A stretch of DNA of 15,919 nt, taken from positions 1-15,919 of the forward strand of contig JBBRBO010000098.1 in the NCBI GenBank assembly GCA_038205805.1, in the 5' to 3' direction. Each line of letters opens with the position of its first letter. The first letter of the stretch is position 1. Below, piece by piece: positions 7,631 to 14,730 of the stretch. The notes under the pieces were generated by a model. The model was given only the letters and a program-made list of their open reading frames with translations. It was not told the origin of the DNA and made no database searches. The position numbers and the translations under genes are program-made. This DNA is from JBBSBY01 sp038205805 (GTDB taxonomy: Bacteria > Desulfobacterota > Desulfomonilia > Desulfomonilales > Desulfomonilaceae).

Positions 7631-7681
7631 ATTGCAGCTTCCTCCTGATAACCATACGTAGAGTTCCAGCTGCAATTGCAG
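7631..7681. repeat. Inverted repeat with 12-bp palindrome in its right arm
   Basis: ATTGCAGCT (7631-7639) is perfectly complementary to AGCTGCAAT (7668-7676) across a 28-nt loop. The right arm is also part of the 12-bp palindrome CTGCAATTGCAG (7670-7681). The loop contains CCTCCTG, complementary to a Shine-Dalgarno sequence. It could be a small RNA hairpin or a protein-binding site. Confidence 0.5.
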
Positions 7682-7700
7682 TTTAGTTTGCGGTGTGGCT

Positions 7701-7869
7701 ATTCTTAATAAGATCGACCAGCCCCATAGCCCCGCTTACCAATAGTGGTCTGTTACATTTAAAAGTTGACAATCAATGCAACAGGTCAAGGCGTAAACAC
7801 ATTGCTGTAACGCCGGCAACCTGTTGACGGATTACCAACTTTCATCAGGAGCGATTCACTATTAAGAAT
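7701..7869. ncRNA. Candidate structured RNA: nested inverted repeats forming a three-way junction
   Basis: Five perfectly complementary arm pairs are nested or side by side. The outer stem is ATTCTTAATA (7701-7710) with TATTAAGAAT (7860-7869). A side hairpin is GACCA (7716-7720) with TGGTC (7746-7750). The long arm is AAAGTTG (7762-7768) with CAACTTT (7836-7842), then AATC (7771-7774) with GATT (7830-7833), CAACAGGT (7779-7786) with ACCTGTTG (7819-7826), and GGCGT (7790-7794) with ACGCC (7810-7814), closing a 15-nt loop. The order is fully compatible with one fold. No known RNA family was recognised and the strand is undetermined. It could instead be a DNA element such as a small inverted-repeat transposon remnant. 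Confidence 0.4.
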
Positions 7870-8105
7870 CATCCCCCTCTTTAATGAAAAGTCAGCACGT
7901 AAATGTTTTTCTAGCCGTTTCAGATGAGACCCATGAGTGCACGTCGACATCAAGGACTGAGCTCAGCAAGAGCCGCCTATGTATTCGTGCCGTTTTTCTA
8001 TGGTTGAGGGGCAGAGATACAGGAGCTACTGCTCGGCAAATTTAATTGACTTGGCGACGGCTACAAATCGGCAAACGCACGTGAACATCCTCACACCCAA
8101 ATACT

Positions 8106-8154
8106 AGGAGGTAATTTGAGGGTGCGTGAACACCGCGCCTTCCCAAAGGCTTAA
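8106..8154 (+). other. Perfect AGGAGGT followed by a 10-codon ORF
   Basis: AGGAGGT (8106-8112) stands 9 bases before a GTG at 8122 that opens a 10-codon frame (VREHRAFPKA) ending in TAA at 8152-8154. A ribosome binding site this strong is uncommon in this window and no longer gene uses it. It may be a leader peptide, the start of a decayed gene, or chance. Confidence 0.25.
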
Positions 8155-8290
8155 AGCTACAATGGCGCGGCTACATTTCTGGTGATATTCTAAATGAGAT
8201 AACCCTGAGGAAACTGGTGGGAGATTTGATTTGCGCCTATTGGATAAGTTAACCGACACGCTTCGGCTGGTGAAGAATTGTTTTAATTTG

Positions 8291-8318
8291 TAGACGCGCC
8301 TAAACACCCTGATATAAA
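8291..8318 (+). promoter_or_regulatory. Putative extended -10 promoter of the GT4 gene
   Basis: TAGACG (8291-8296) and TATAAA (8313-8318) are spaced by 16 bp. The -10 is preceded by TG one base upstream, making an extended -10. The predicted start lies about 25 nt before the ATG at 8351, with AAGGA (8333-8337) between. Confidence 0.45.
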
Positions 8319-8350
8319 TGGGCATCAAGACAAGGATGTAAGCTGATTCC

Positions 8351-9547
8351 ATGGAAAACGCCACAAACCATAAACCGTACAGCATCGCTCTTACCATCGA
8401 AAACTTCAGCCGACAGGGGGGGGGCGCAGAATCATACGCTATTGGGTTGGCTGAAATGCTCGTGGCACACGGCTGGGATGTGCATTTATTCGGGTACGCA
8501 TGGGACGGTCATCCCGAAAAAGCCATTTTTCACCGCATCAAACCGCTTCCAAAATGGGCTCCATCTTTTCTGAGAATACTTCATTTTGCGATGCGACACC
8601 GAAAGATGGTGAGAGCCCACCCTTTTAATGTAATTGTAGGGTTTGGCGCTACTCTGCAAATGAATGTGTATCAAAGTCACGGCGGGGTCCATCACCTTAG
8701 CTCCGAGCGTAAAATCTTTGCCCTCAAATCAGCTATCTTTCGTCAGGCTAAGAGACTCGGGCAGGCGCTATCACCTAAGTACCACGCGCGCTCGTGGATT
8801 GAAGGAGCGGCGTTTCGGTTGAACCCTCGCCCCACTATAGTAGCTATTTCGGATATGGTACGAGAAGACATGGCTTCCACCTTCGGCATTTCTAAGGACC
8901 GGATTATGTTGGTGTACAACGGCATTGATCCCCTCACCTTTGCATCAGCCCAAGGTGATCCTCATTTGCGCCGACAACTCGGCTTTGCAGCTAATCAACG
9001 GCTTTTCCTTTTCATGGGATACGATTTCCGCAAAAAGGGTGTTCAGCAGTTGGTCGAAGCATCTGCCCTGCTCAAGAAGAAGCACGGCAAAGACACTTTT
9101 GGAGTCGTAATAGTCGGAGGGAAACTCAGCGGTGGCTTGGCAGCTTTAATGAAGCGGGAAGGATTGGAAGATGTCGTCAAGTTTCCCGGCCCGACGAAGA
9201 ACCCGCAAGAATACTATGCGGCCTGTGACGTCTTCGTCTTGCCTACTTTTTACGATGCGTGCTCTTTGGTGATCTTTGAGGCTATGACGGCAGGGCTACC
9301 GTGCATCACGACTAAGTGGAATGGAGCAGCCGGTATAATAGAGCACGGTGTAGATGGAATCACTCTGGATGATCCACAGGACGTGGGCACGTTGGCGCAG
9401 GCAATGAGCCGTTTTCTAGACGCCTCATATCTACAAACCCTGTCCGTAGCTGCGAGAGTCAAGGCTCGACAATACACGGTCGGAGCAAATCACGAGCACA
9501 TGCTTGCCATTTTGACTGAAGTAGCGGAAAAAGGCTACGAACAGTAG
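8351..9547 (+). CDS. GT4-family glycosyltransferase, WaaG-like
   Basis: This 398-residue GT-B enzyme resembles lipopolysaccharide core glucosyltransferase I (WaaG). The N-terminal half has the acceptor-side glycine loop FSRQGGGAES (19-28) and NVYQSHGGVHH. The C-terminal half has VYNGIDP, FMGYDFRKKG for donor phosphate binding, and YDACSLVIFEAMTAGLP (301-317), where E310 is the second acid of the EX7E motif and D302 replaces the first, as in many WaaG relatives. It probably adds a hexose to the lipopolysaccharide inner core on the cytoplasmic face (inference). Nine consecutive Gs (8416-8424) encode the glycine loop. It appears to have its own promoter and is separated from the other glycan genes by the gene-free interval. 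Confidence 0.9.
   Translation: MENATNHKPYSIALTIENFSRQGGGAESYAIGLAEMLVAHGWDVHLFGYAWDGHPEKAIFHRIKPLPKWAPSFLRILHFAMRHRKMVRAHPFNVIVGFGATLQMNVYQSHGGVHHLSSERKIFALKSAIFRQAKRLGQALSPKYHARSWIEGAAFRLNPRPTIVAISDMVREDMASTFGISKDRIMLVYNGIDPLTFASAQGDPHLRRQLGFAANQRLFLFMGYDFRKKGVQQLVEASALLKKKHGKDTFGVVIVGGKLSGGLAALMKREGLEDVVKFPGPTKNPQEYYAACDVFVLPTFYDACSLVIFEAMTAGLPCITTKWNGAAGIIEHGVDGITLDDPQDVGTLAQAMSRFLDASYLQTLSVAARVKARQYTVGANHEHMLAILTEVAEKGYEQ
8416..8424 (+). repeat. Homopolymeric G9 tract inside the GT4 coding region
   Basis: Nine uninterrupted Gs cover the end of codon 22 through most of codon 25 and encode the Gly-Gly-Gly loop. Poly-G tracts of this length within early codons of surface-glycan genes are classic slipped-strand sites in other bacteria. 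Confidence 0.8.
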
Positions 9548-9804
9548 ATGTAAAAGTTCCCGACCCTAGCTGAACAATTGTAGCACATTCATGAGCCTGA
9601 CAATTCACAACGCGGCGCACAAAAGCCTTGCCGCGGGCATAGCGCCCCTTACGCTCAGGCTATTATGAGCTGTCGGCTGGAAAGACCCGCAAGCTGCCGC
9701 AACGCAAGCCTCGAACTACCCCCTTAAGCGCCGACCTGCCACCCGCCCCATGCAACCACTTCACTTTCCCTAGCTAATGACGCTGCGAGAGACGAACGTG
9801 TGGC
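9548..9804. other. Convergent intergenic region with nested hairpins
   Basis: This 257-bp region lies between two converging genes and holds no credible ORF. AGCCTGA (9594-9600) pairs with TCAGGCT (9655-9661). Enclosed within them are CGCGGC (9611-9616) with GCCGCG (9630-9635), and an alternative small stem GGGC (9635-9638) with GCCC (9644-9647) that shares one base with the preceding stem. No T-run follows any stem on either strand, so a canonical intrinsic terminator is not supported, though a bidirectional transcription end would be expected here. Confidence 0.45.
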
Positions 9805-11364
9805 TCAACATTGCGGTTGACTGTAAAACTTCCGCAACGCGGCTAACAGTCCAGGCACTGTGTACTCCTCGGCTTCGATGTCAACGGGGAGGCCCTGTTT
9901 CCTCAGTGTTTCAGAAGTAATAGGACCTATAGACGCAAGGCGCACGCCGTCGAGTAGTTTACCCAGGTTTTCACCCTTCAGCATGTCTTTAAAATGAGTT
10001 ACTGTTGAAGACGACGTAAAGGTGATTGCATCGACTGCCTTGTGCGTCAGGAGATCTACGATGTGGGCTACGTTGGTCCGTTCAGGAGCCACTGTGCGGT
10101 AAACGCTCACCACATGCGCCTCACCGCCACGTGCTTTCAAACCTTCCGGTAAGGCTTCTCGTGCGGTTTCCGCTCGTGGAATGAGGAAGCGTTTACCGCG
10201 TATGGCGTCATCAGAGAGCGCATCCAGCACACCCTCGGCGATAAACTGCTTCGCCAAGAGGTCCACTTTCAGGCCCAGTTTTGTAAGAGTCTGAGCCGTA
10301 ATTGGCCCTATTGCGCCGATTTTTGGACCCCATAGCGAGCGAATATCGGCGTTCAACTCGAAGAGGCGAGCAAAAAAGCGTTCCACACCGTTTACGGAAG
10401 TAAAAATAATCCAGTCGTATGTCGAGGCATGCTTGATTGCCTCATCAACAGGACCGAAATCATTGGGCGCGACGATTTCGATAGTCGGAAAAAGTATGGG
10501 ATCACCGCCTTGCTCCGTAATGAACTCGGCCATTTTTCGTGACTGCTCGCGACCGCGCGTGACAAGTATTCGTTTCCCAAAGAGCGGCTTTTGTTCAAAC
10601 CAACCCAACTCAGTGTGAAGGGCTGCCACGGAACCCACCACCAGGACCGCAGGGGCTTTGATGCCCTTTTTGACGGCGTCCATAGGTATGTCGCCCAGTG
10701 TAGAGAAAAGTGAGACCTGTCGTGGTGTTGTGCCCCACCGTACAAGAGCGGCCGGCAAATCCGGCGCTTTTCCGTGCTGAATGAGCGAATTGGAAATCGT
10801 TGGAAGATTCTTTACTCCCATTAGGAAGACCAGCGTACCCGGACAGGCCGCCAGGTAAGACCAGTCCACAGAAGACGTCGCTTTAGTGGGGTCCTCATGA
10901 CCAGTAACAAATGTCACCATAGAAGCGTGATCTCGATGTGTGACCGGAATACCGGCGTATGCGGGCGCCGCCACCGCTGAGGTCACACCCGGCACAATCT
11001 CGAAGGGAACGCCTGCTGCGCGTAAATCCTGGGCTTCCTCCCCTCCCCGGCCGAAAACGTAAGGATCGCCACCCTTTAAGCGAACGATGGTTTTTCCTTC
11101 ACGGGCTTTTTGGATAAGAAGCGTATTAATTTGCGCCTGTTCCAGAGTGTGACGAGCGCCCTTTTTGCCCACATAAATCAGCTCCGCATGATTAGACGCT
11201 TGCCCAACGATCTCGCCGGCTGCTAAGTAATCATAAACTAAGACATCCGCGCTCTGCACTTTGCGAAGTCCCTTGACAGTTATTAGTCCGGGATCTCCCG
11301 GACCCGCGCCCACCAGGTAAACTATGCCGGATGTAGTCCCCTCTTTTCCATATCGTGTATCCAT
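9805..11364 (-). CDS. cobA-hemD: Fused uroporphyrinogen-III C-methyltransferase / uroporphyrinogen-III synthase (CobA-HemD)
   Basis: This 519-residue bifunctional enzyme carries a SUMT domain at about 1-255, with VGAGPGDPGLIT (18-29), GGDPYVFGRGGEE (98-110) and PGVTSA (125-130). The HemD domain at about 264-519 starts GKRILVTRGREQ and contains FTSVNGVERFF and FTSSSTVTHF. HemD closes hydroxymethylbilane to uroporphyrinogen III, and the SUMT half methylates C2 and C7 to give precorrin-2 for siroheme, cobalamin and possibly Ahb-route heme. The fusion is common in clostridia and deltaproteobacteria. The ATG has an AGGAG ribosome binding site. It is the last gene of the tetrapyrrole operon, about 84 bp after hemC. 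Confidence 0.96.
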   Translation of the reverse strand: MDTRYGKEGTTSGIVYLVGAGPGDPGLITVKGLRKVQSADVLVYDYLAAGEIVGQASNHAELIYVGKKGARHTLEQAQINTLLIQKAREGKTIVRLKGGDPYVFGRGGEEAQDLRAAGVPFEIVPGVTSAVAAPAYAGIPVTHRDHASMVTFVTGHEDPTKATSSVDWSYLAACPGTLVFLMGVKNLPTISNSLIQHGKAPDLPAALVRWGTTPRQVSLFSTLGDIPMDAVKKGIKAPAVLVVGSVAALHTELGWFEQKPLFGKRILVTRGREQSRKMAEFITEQGGDPILFPTIEIVAPNDFGPVDEAIKHASTYDWIIFTSVNGVERFFARLFELNADIRSLWGPKIGAIGPITAQTLTKLGLKVDLLAKQFIAEGVLDALSDDAIRGKRFLIPRAETAREALPEGLKARGGEAHVVSVYRTVAPERTNVAHIVDLLTHKAVDAITFTSSSTVTHFKDMLKGENLGKLLDGVRLASIGPITSETLRKQGLPVDIEAEEYTVPGLLAALRKFYSQPQC

Positions 11365-11448
11365 TCATTCTCCTGCTACCGGGTTAGTTATTATGAACCA
11401 CGGCGCAATATGTCCTTGTGCCAATTTCAGCTAAGTGAATAAAATAGC

Positions 11449-12378
11449 TTACAAAGAGGGCTCAGCCGAAAATACCTGTGCTAGTATTCTATCCGCCCCT
11501 TCGGCCAATAGAGTGTTGGCCAAGGCGGTACCCACCTCAGGTGTGGCCTCTCGGCACACGATCGAGCGCCTTATCGAGGGCAAACCGTCGGGATGGATGA
11601 CGGCTCCGTGAACCTCCAGCCCGTGCGGGCCACGACGGCAATGAGCCGCTATCGGCACTTGGCAGCCTCCTCCCATGCGTCCAAGAAACGCTCGTTCCAC
11701 ACCGACGCATTGAGCCGTCGAAGGATGGTGAAGAAAAGAGACGACTTCTGCTGTTGCCGCATCGTTTTCCCGAGCCTCCAGAGCTAACGCTCCCTGTGAG
11801 GTAGCGGGAACCATGATCTCGATGGGCAGGTATTCGCTTATCTGATCGGCAAAGCCCATGCGTTTAACCCCCGCTGCGGCAAGGATTACTCCTGCCAAAT
11901 TCTCTGTATGTAGCTTACGGAGCCTTGTGTCCACGTTGCCTCGGATGGAAACGATTTCGAGATGCGGAAATGCGTTTAGCAAGAATGCGCGTCGCCGCAA
12001 GCTGGACGTCCCTATGCGGTCGCCCTTACCTAAGTCTTTAAGAGTCCGGCCATCCGCAGAAATCAATACGTCACGAGCGTCTTCTCGTTTGAGAATGGCT
12101 GGTATGACTAATCCGGCCGGCAAATCAGTGGGTAAGTCCTTCATGGAATGGACTGCCAGATCCACCGACCCCTCCAGCAAAGCGTCTTCAATCTCTTTGG
12201 TAAAAAGGCCCTTTGAGCCGATGCGTGCCAGTGGCACATCGAGAATCTTATCGCCTTGAGTCTTGATGACACGTAACTCCACGTGCACGTTATTATGCTC
12301 CGATTCTATGAGCGATGCGACATGCCGCGCCTGCCAAAGGGCCAGCTTACTGCCCCGCGTACCTATGGTAAACTTCAT
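11449..12378 (-). CDS. hemC: Porphobilinogen deaminase (hydroxymethylbilane synthase)
   Basis: This 309-residue cytoplasmic enzyme joins four porphobilinogen units into hydroxymethylbilane. Family motifs are present: IGTRGSKLALWQA at the N-terminus, HSMKDLPT with the catalytic Asp (D81), RIGTSSLRRRA, IRGNVDTRLRKL, and GGGCQVPIAA whose Cys (C239) carries the dipyrromethane cofactor. Length is normal for the family. The ATG at 12378 overlaps the hemA stop in an ATGA and begins exactly at the conserved MKFTIGTRGS, so I chose it over a TTG three codons upstream at 12387. Translation is probably coupled to hemA. Confidence 0.97.
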   Translation of the reverse strand: MKFTIGTRGSKLALWQARHVASLIESEHNNVHVELRVIKTQGDKILDVPLARIGSKGLFTKEIEDALLEGSVDLAVHSMKDLPTDLPAGLVIPAILKREDARDVLISADGRTLKDLGKGDRIGTSSLRRRAFLLNAFPHLEIVSIRGNVDTRLRKLHTENLAGVILAAAGVKRMGFADQISEYLPIEIMVPATSQGALALEARENDAATAEVVSFLHHPSTAQCVGVERAFLGRMGGGCQVPIAAHCRRGPHGLEVHGAVIHPDGLPSIRRSIVCREATPEVGTALANTLLAEGADRILAQVFSAEPSL

Positions 12379-13688
12379 GGTTTGCAAACCTTATCCCCGG
12401 AGTTTTCGACTTCGGGGCAGTTCTCAAGGCAAAAGAGGCGCTGGGTCACATCCAGATATTCTTTACTCTTGCCGCCGACGGAGTTCTTTTTTAGAAAGGT
12501 AATCGGTTCATGGGCGATTTTATTTATCATGGCTTTTGTGAGAATTTCTATGGCCTCTCGCTGCTCGGTACTTAAATGAGATAGTTTCCCGTTCAATCGC
12601 GATATCTCCCTGGTACGAATGGACTCCAATTTGTCCAGAAACGAAATAATTGTGGGTGTGGATTCCAAGGTGTCCACCCAATGAATAAATTTTGTTACTT
12701 CCTCCTCTATAATTACCCCGGCCTTTTTGGCCTCTCCACGACGGTCCTCCAGATTTTCCGCCGCCACCGATTGCAGATCGTCAATATTGTAGACGTAAAC
12801 GTTGTCAATATCATTGACATCTACGGCCACATCTCGCGGAATGGCTATATCTACAAAGAAAATCGGACGGTTTTTTCGCAATTTCATTACTTTTTGCATT
12901 TGGTCCGCACGAACGACAGGTTCACAGCTGGAGGTGGATGTAACGACCACATCCGCTTGCGCGAGAGCGGTTTGCAAATGCTCTATTTCCATCGCTTGTC
13001 CTGAAAATTGAGCGGCTAGACAACAGGCGTTCTCAAAGGTGCGATTTACAACGGTGAGCGGTTTCCGCACTTGGTTCGACAGGAGCCGTGCAGCTAATTC
13101 GGCCATTTCTCCGGCGCCCACTAGGAGGATCCATTTGTCGATCAGATCACCCAAAATCTTCTTGGCTAAATCGATTGCTACACATGCGACGGAAACCGCC
13201 GAAGCGCCGATGTCCGTTTCCGTGCGCACCCGTTTAGCCGTGAAAAAGGAGCGATGAAGCATTCGATTGAGTATAGGGCCGGTGGTCTTTGCGTCAGAGG
13301 CCTTGCGGTAAGCTCCTTTGACCTGCCCAAGTATCTGCGGCTCTCCGAGCACCATTGAATCAAGACTTGCCGTAACACTGAAGAGGTGCTCGACAGCTTC
13401 AACATTCGTATACACATAAAGGTATCCTAGCAACTCGGACGCCTCGAGCTTGTGAATCGAAGCCATTCGGCGAATAATGCGATCCCGAGTTTCGATGGAC
13501 CCGTCGGTGACCGCCATAATCTCAGCCCTATTGCACGTGGACAGGATGACTACCTCATCCACTCCCGGCAAAGCGGCAAACATCTTTGTGAGCGCCCCTT
13601 GCTCGTCTCCCGGAAAGGTGATGCGCTCGCGGACTTTCACTGATGCGGTGCTGTGGTTCAATCCTATAATGACAATTGCGCCGTTCAT
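12375..13688 (-). CDS. hemA: Glutamyl-tRNA reductase
   Basis: This enzyme reduces glutamyl-tRNA(Glu) with NADPH to glutamate-1-semialdehyde, the committed step of the C5 tetrapyrrole pathway. The 437-residue protein has GLNHSTA (9-15), LSTCNRAE with catalytic Cys52, LGEPQILGQVKGAY (114-127), the NADPH-binding LVGAGEMAELAARLL (about 189-203), TSTSSCEP, and a helical dimerisation tail. The last 35 residues or so (KNSVGGKSKEYLDVTQ onward) are a somewhat variable extension with two Cys. The ATG overlaps the ccsA stop in an ATGA and its own stop overlaps the hemC ATG, so three genes are translationally chained. Heme control by stability or expression is known elsewhere and cannot be read here. Confidence 0.97.
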   Translation of the reverse strand: MNGAIVIIGLNHSTASVKVRERITFPGDEQGALTKMFAALPGVDEVVILSTCNRAEIMAVTDGSIETRDRIIRRMASIHKLEASELLGYLYVYTNVEAVEHLFSVTASLDSMVLGEPQILGQVKGAYRKASDAKTTGPILNRMLHRSFFTAKRVRTETDIGASAVSVACVAIDLAKKILGDLIDKWILLVGAGEMAELAARLLSNQVRKPLTVVNRTFENACCLAAQFSGQAMEIEHLQTALAQADVVVTSTSSCEPVVRADQMQKVMKLRKNRPIFFVDIAIPRDVAVDVNDIDNVYVYNIDDLQSVAAENLEDRRGEAKKAGVIIEEEVTKFIHWVDTLESTPTIISFLDKLESIRTREISRLNGKLSHLSTEQREAIEILTKAMINKIAHEPITFLKKNSVGGKSKEYLDVTQRLFCLENCPEVENSGDKVCKP

Positions 13689-14533
13689 ATTCCCGAGCCT
13701 CTAAATGAGGTTCCACCTATGCCGGCATGATGTCCGCCGAGGAAAAGATTCACTCCTATCATGGTGAATATCACTAGGGCGAAGCCGATCAAGGCGGCAA
13801 TAGCGGCCTTGCGACCCCTACTTCCGAAGCGAAACCGCTGATAAACCACGATTGCATAGAGAAACCATGTCACCAACGTGAGAATCTCCTTGGGATCCCA
13901 GGACCAGTAGGCTCCCCACGCTCGATGCGCCCACAGCATGCCGCTCACGGTCGCCACCGTGTGAAGAAAAAAACCTATTGGTATAGCCAGTCTATTTATG
14001 TCGTCCAAAGTAATTAAGGAAGGCAAAAGCCGGTACATTGGTCCTAAACGTTTCGCCTTTATAAACGACTCCTGCAGGATATACATCATGCCGGCTATGG
14101 CGGCTAAGGCGAAGAAACCGTATGCCACAAGCGCCAAAAACACATGCATGGGCAACCACCATGTCCTGAGAACAGGCGCTGTGGGTGGTGCAATCCGGTA
14201 CGAAAAAGCGACTGCCAGACCGCACAGTACTGCCGCCATTGGAGCGGCTATGGCTCCGAAAATGGGGCTGGGATCTCGATGGCGCATTACCAAGAGGAGC
14301 AATATCACTATCCAGCCGAAAAGGGACAGAGCATCCGTAAGTGTGGTGAGAGGAAAATACTGCGAAAATATGGCCCTGTGCAATATGGACAAAGAGTGCA
14401 GAGCGAACGCAGCTACGGTCAGCATGAACCCCCATAGCGGTTTGATCCTCGAGGGTATGAGTACAAAAACCAAATAGCCTAGGGATCCGAGCAAATAAAA
14501 AATGACGGCGCTTTTCAAGAAAAAAAGATCCAC
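13685..14533 (-). CDS. ccsA: CcsA/CcmC-family cytochrome c assembly membrane protein (HemX-like)
   Basis: This 282-residue integral membrane protein has about eight hydrophobic segments. It carries the tryptophan-rich heme-handling motif WGAYWSWDPKE (206-216) and candidate heme-ligand histidines at H130, H191 and H203. CcsA of system II moves heme across the membrane and joins it to cytochrome c with ResB/CcsB. HemX is the homologue that sits before hemA in many operons and affects HemA levels. The position directly before hemA fits HemX; the intact WWD-type motif fits CcsA. No ResB/CcsB partner is in the window. It starts at GTG with only a weak AAGG ribosome binding site. Confidence 0.9.
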   Translation of the reverse strand: MDLFFLKSAVIFYLLGSLGYLVFVLIPSRIKPLWGFMLTVAAFALHSLSILHRAIFSQYFPLTTLTDALSLFGWIVILLLLVMRHRDPSPIFGAIAAPMAAVLCGLAVAFSYRIAPPTAPVLRTWWLPMHVFLALVAYGFFALAAIAGMMYILQESFIKAKRLGPMYRLLPSLITLDDINRLAIPIGFFLHTVATVSGMLWAHRAWGAYWSWDPKEILTLVTWFLYAIVVYQRFRFGSRGRKAAIAALIGFALVIFTMIGVNLFLGGHHAGIGGTSFRGSGI

Positions 14534-14730
14534 GTTACAGCCTTTTACCTTGGGGAGTTAATTGCGGGCCTCCCGGAAGAGGAATACAGCCATATGCCAA
14601 GGATAATCATGTCATCAGTGTGGTGTCAACGGTTCTATAGGTATTTACAAAGAGTCACAGAGCGACGCGGGCGGTTCCGCCCCGGGGACTGGTGAAGGTG
14701 GGTGCCCTGCCCGTTGCTCCCTGGCGCTGT
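14534..14730. promoter_or_regulatory. Intra-operon gap with GC hairpin and possible internal promoter
   Basis: This 197-bp gap separates the dehydrogenase gene from ccsA. GGGCGG (14669-14674) and CCGCCC (14677-14682) form a GC-rich hairpin about 50 nt past the dehydrogenase stop on the minus strand. No T-run follows, so it may pause or process rather than terminate transcription. Closer to ccsA on the minus strand, a perfect TTGACA (14624-14629) lies 15 bp from GATTAT (14603-14608), a weak promoter candidate that would let ccsA-hemA-hemC-cobA be transcribed apart from the dehydrogenase. Confidence 0.35.

Larger units (their letters stand above)
7284..8350. other. Gene-free 1.07-kb interval with structured segments
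   Basis: No frame on either strand in this stretch looks coding. The longest, 65 codons at 7277-7474 plus and 97 codons at 8104-8397 minus, have no ribosome binding site and no recognisable family. What can be seen is an inverted repeat pair (7631-7676), a larger nested set (7701-7869), a 10-bp palindrome CTGAGCTCAG (7957-7966), a perfect AGGAGGT before a 10-codon ORF (8106-8154) and a promoter for the next gene (8291-8318). Base composition resembles the flanks and no insertion-sequence ends were recognised. Confidence 0.6.

Noticed and set aside
7762..7842. Long imperfect hairpin considered as an integron attC site
   Set aside because: The simple RYYYAAC and GTTRRRY core sites at the ends are absent and there is no cassette gene or integrase nearby.
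8104..8397. 97-codon minus-strand ORF with a hydrophobic beginning, overlapping the GT4 start on the opposite strand
   Set aside because: Its N-terminus is antisense to the GT4 coding start, it has no ribosome binding site, and the remaining part shows no family-like pattern.
14669..14682. GC-rich hairpin after the dehydrogenase gene as an intrinsic terminator
   Set aside because: No T-run follows on the minus strand, and the downstream genes form one pathway with it.
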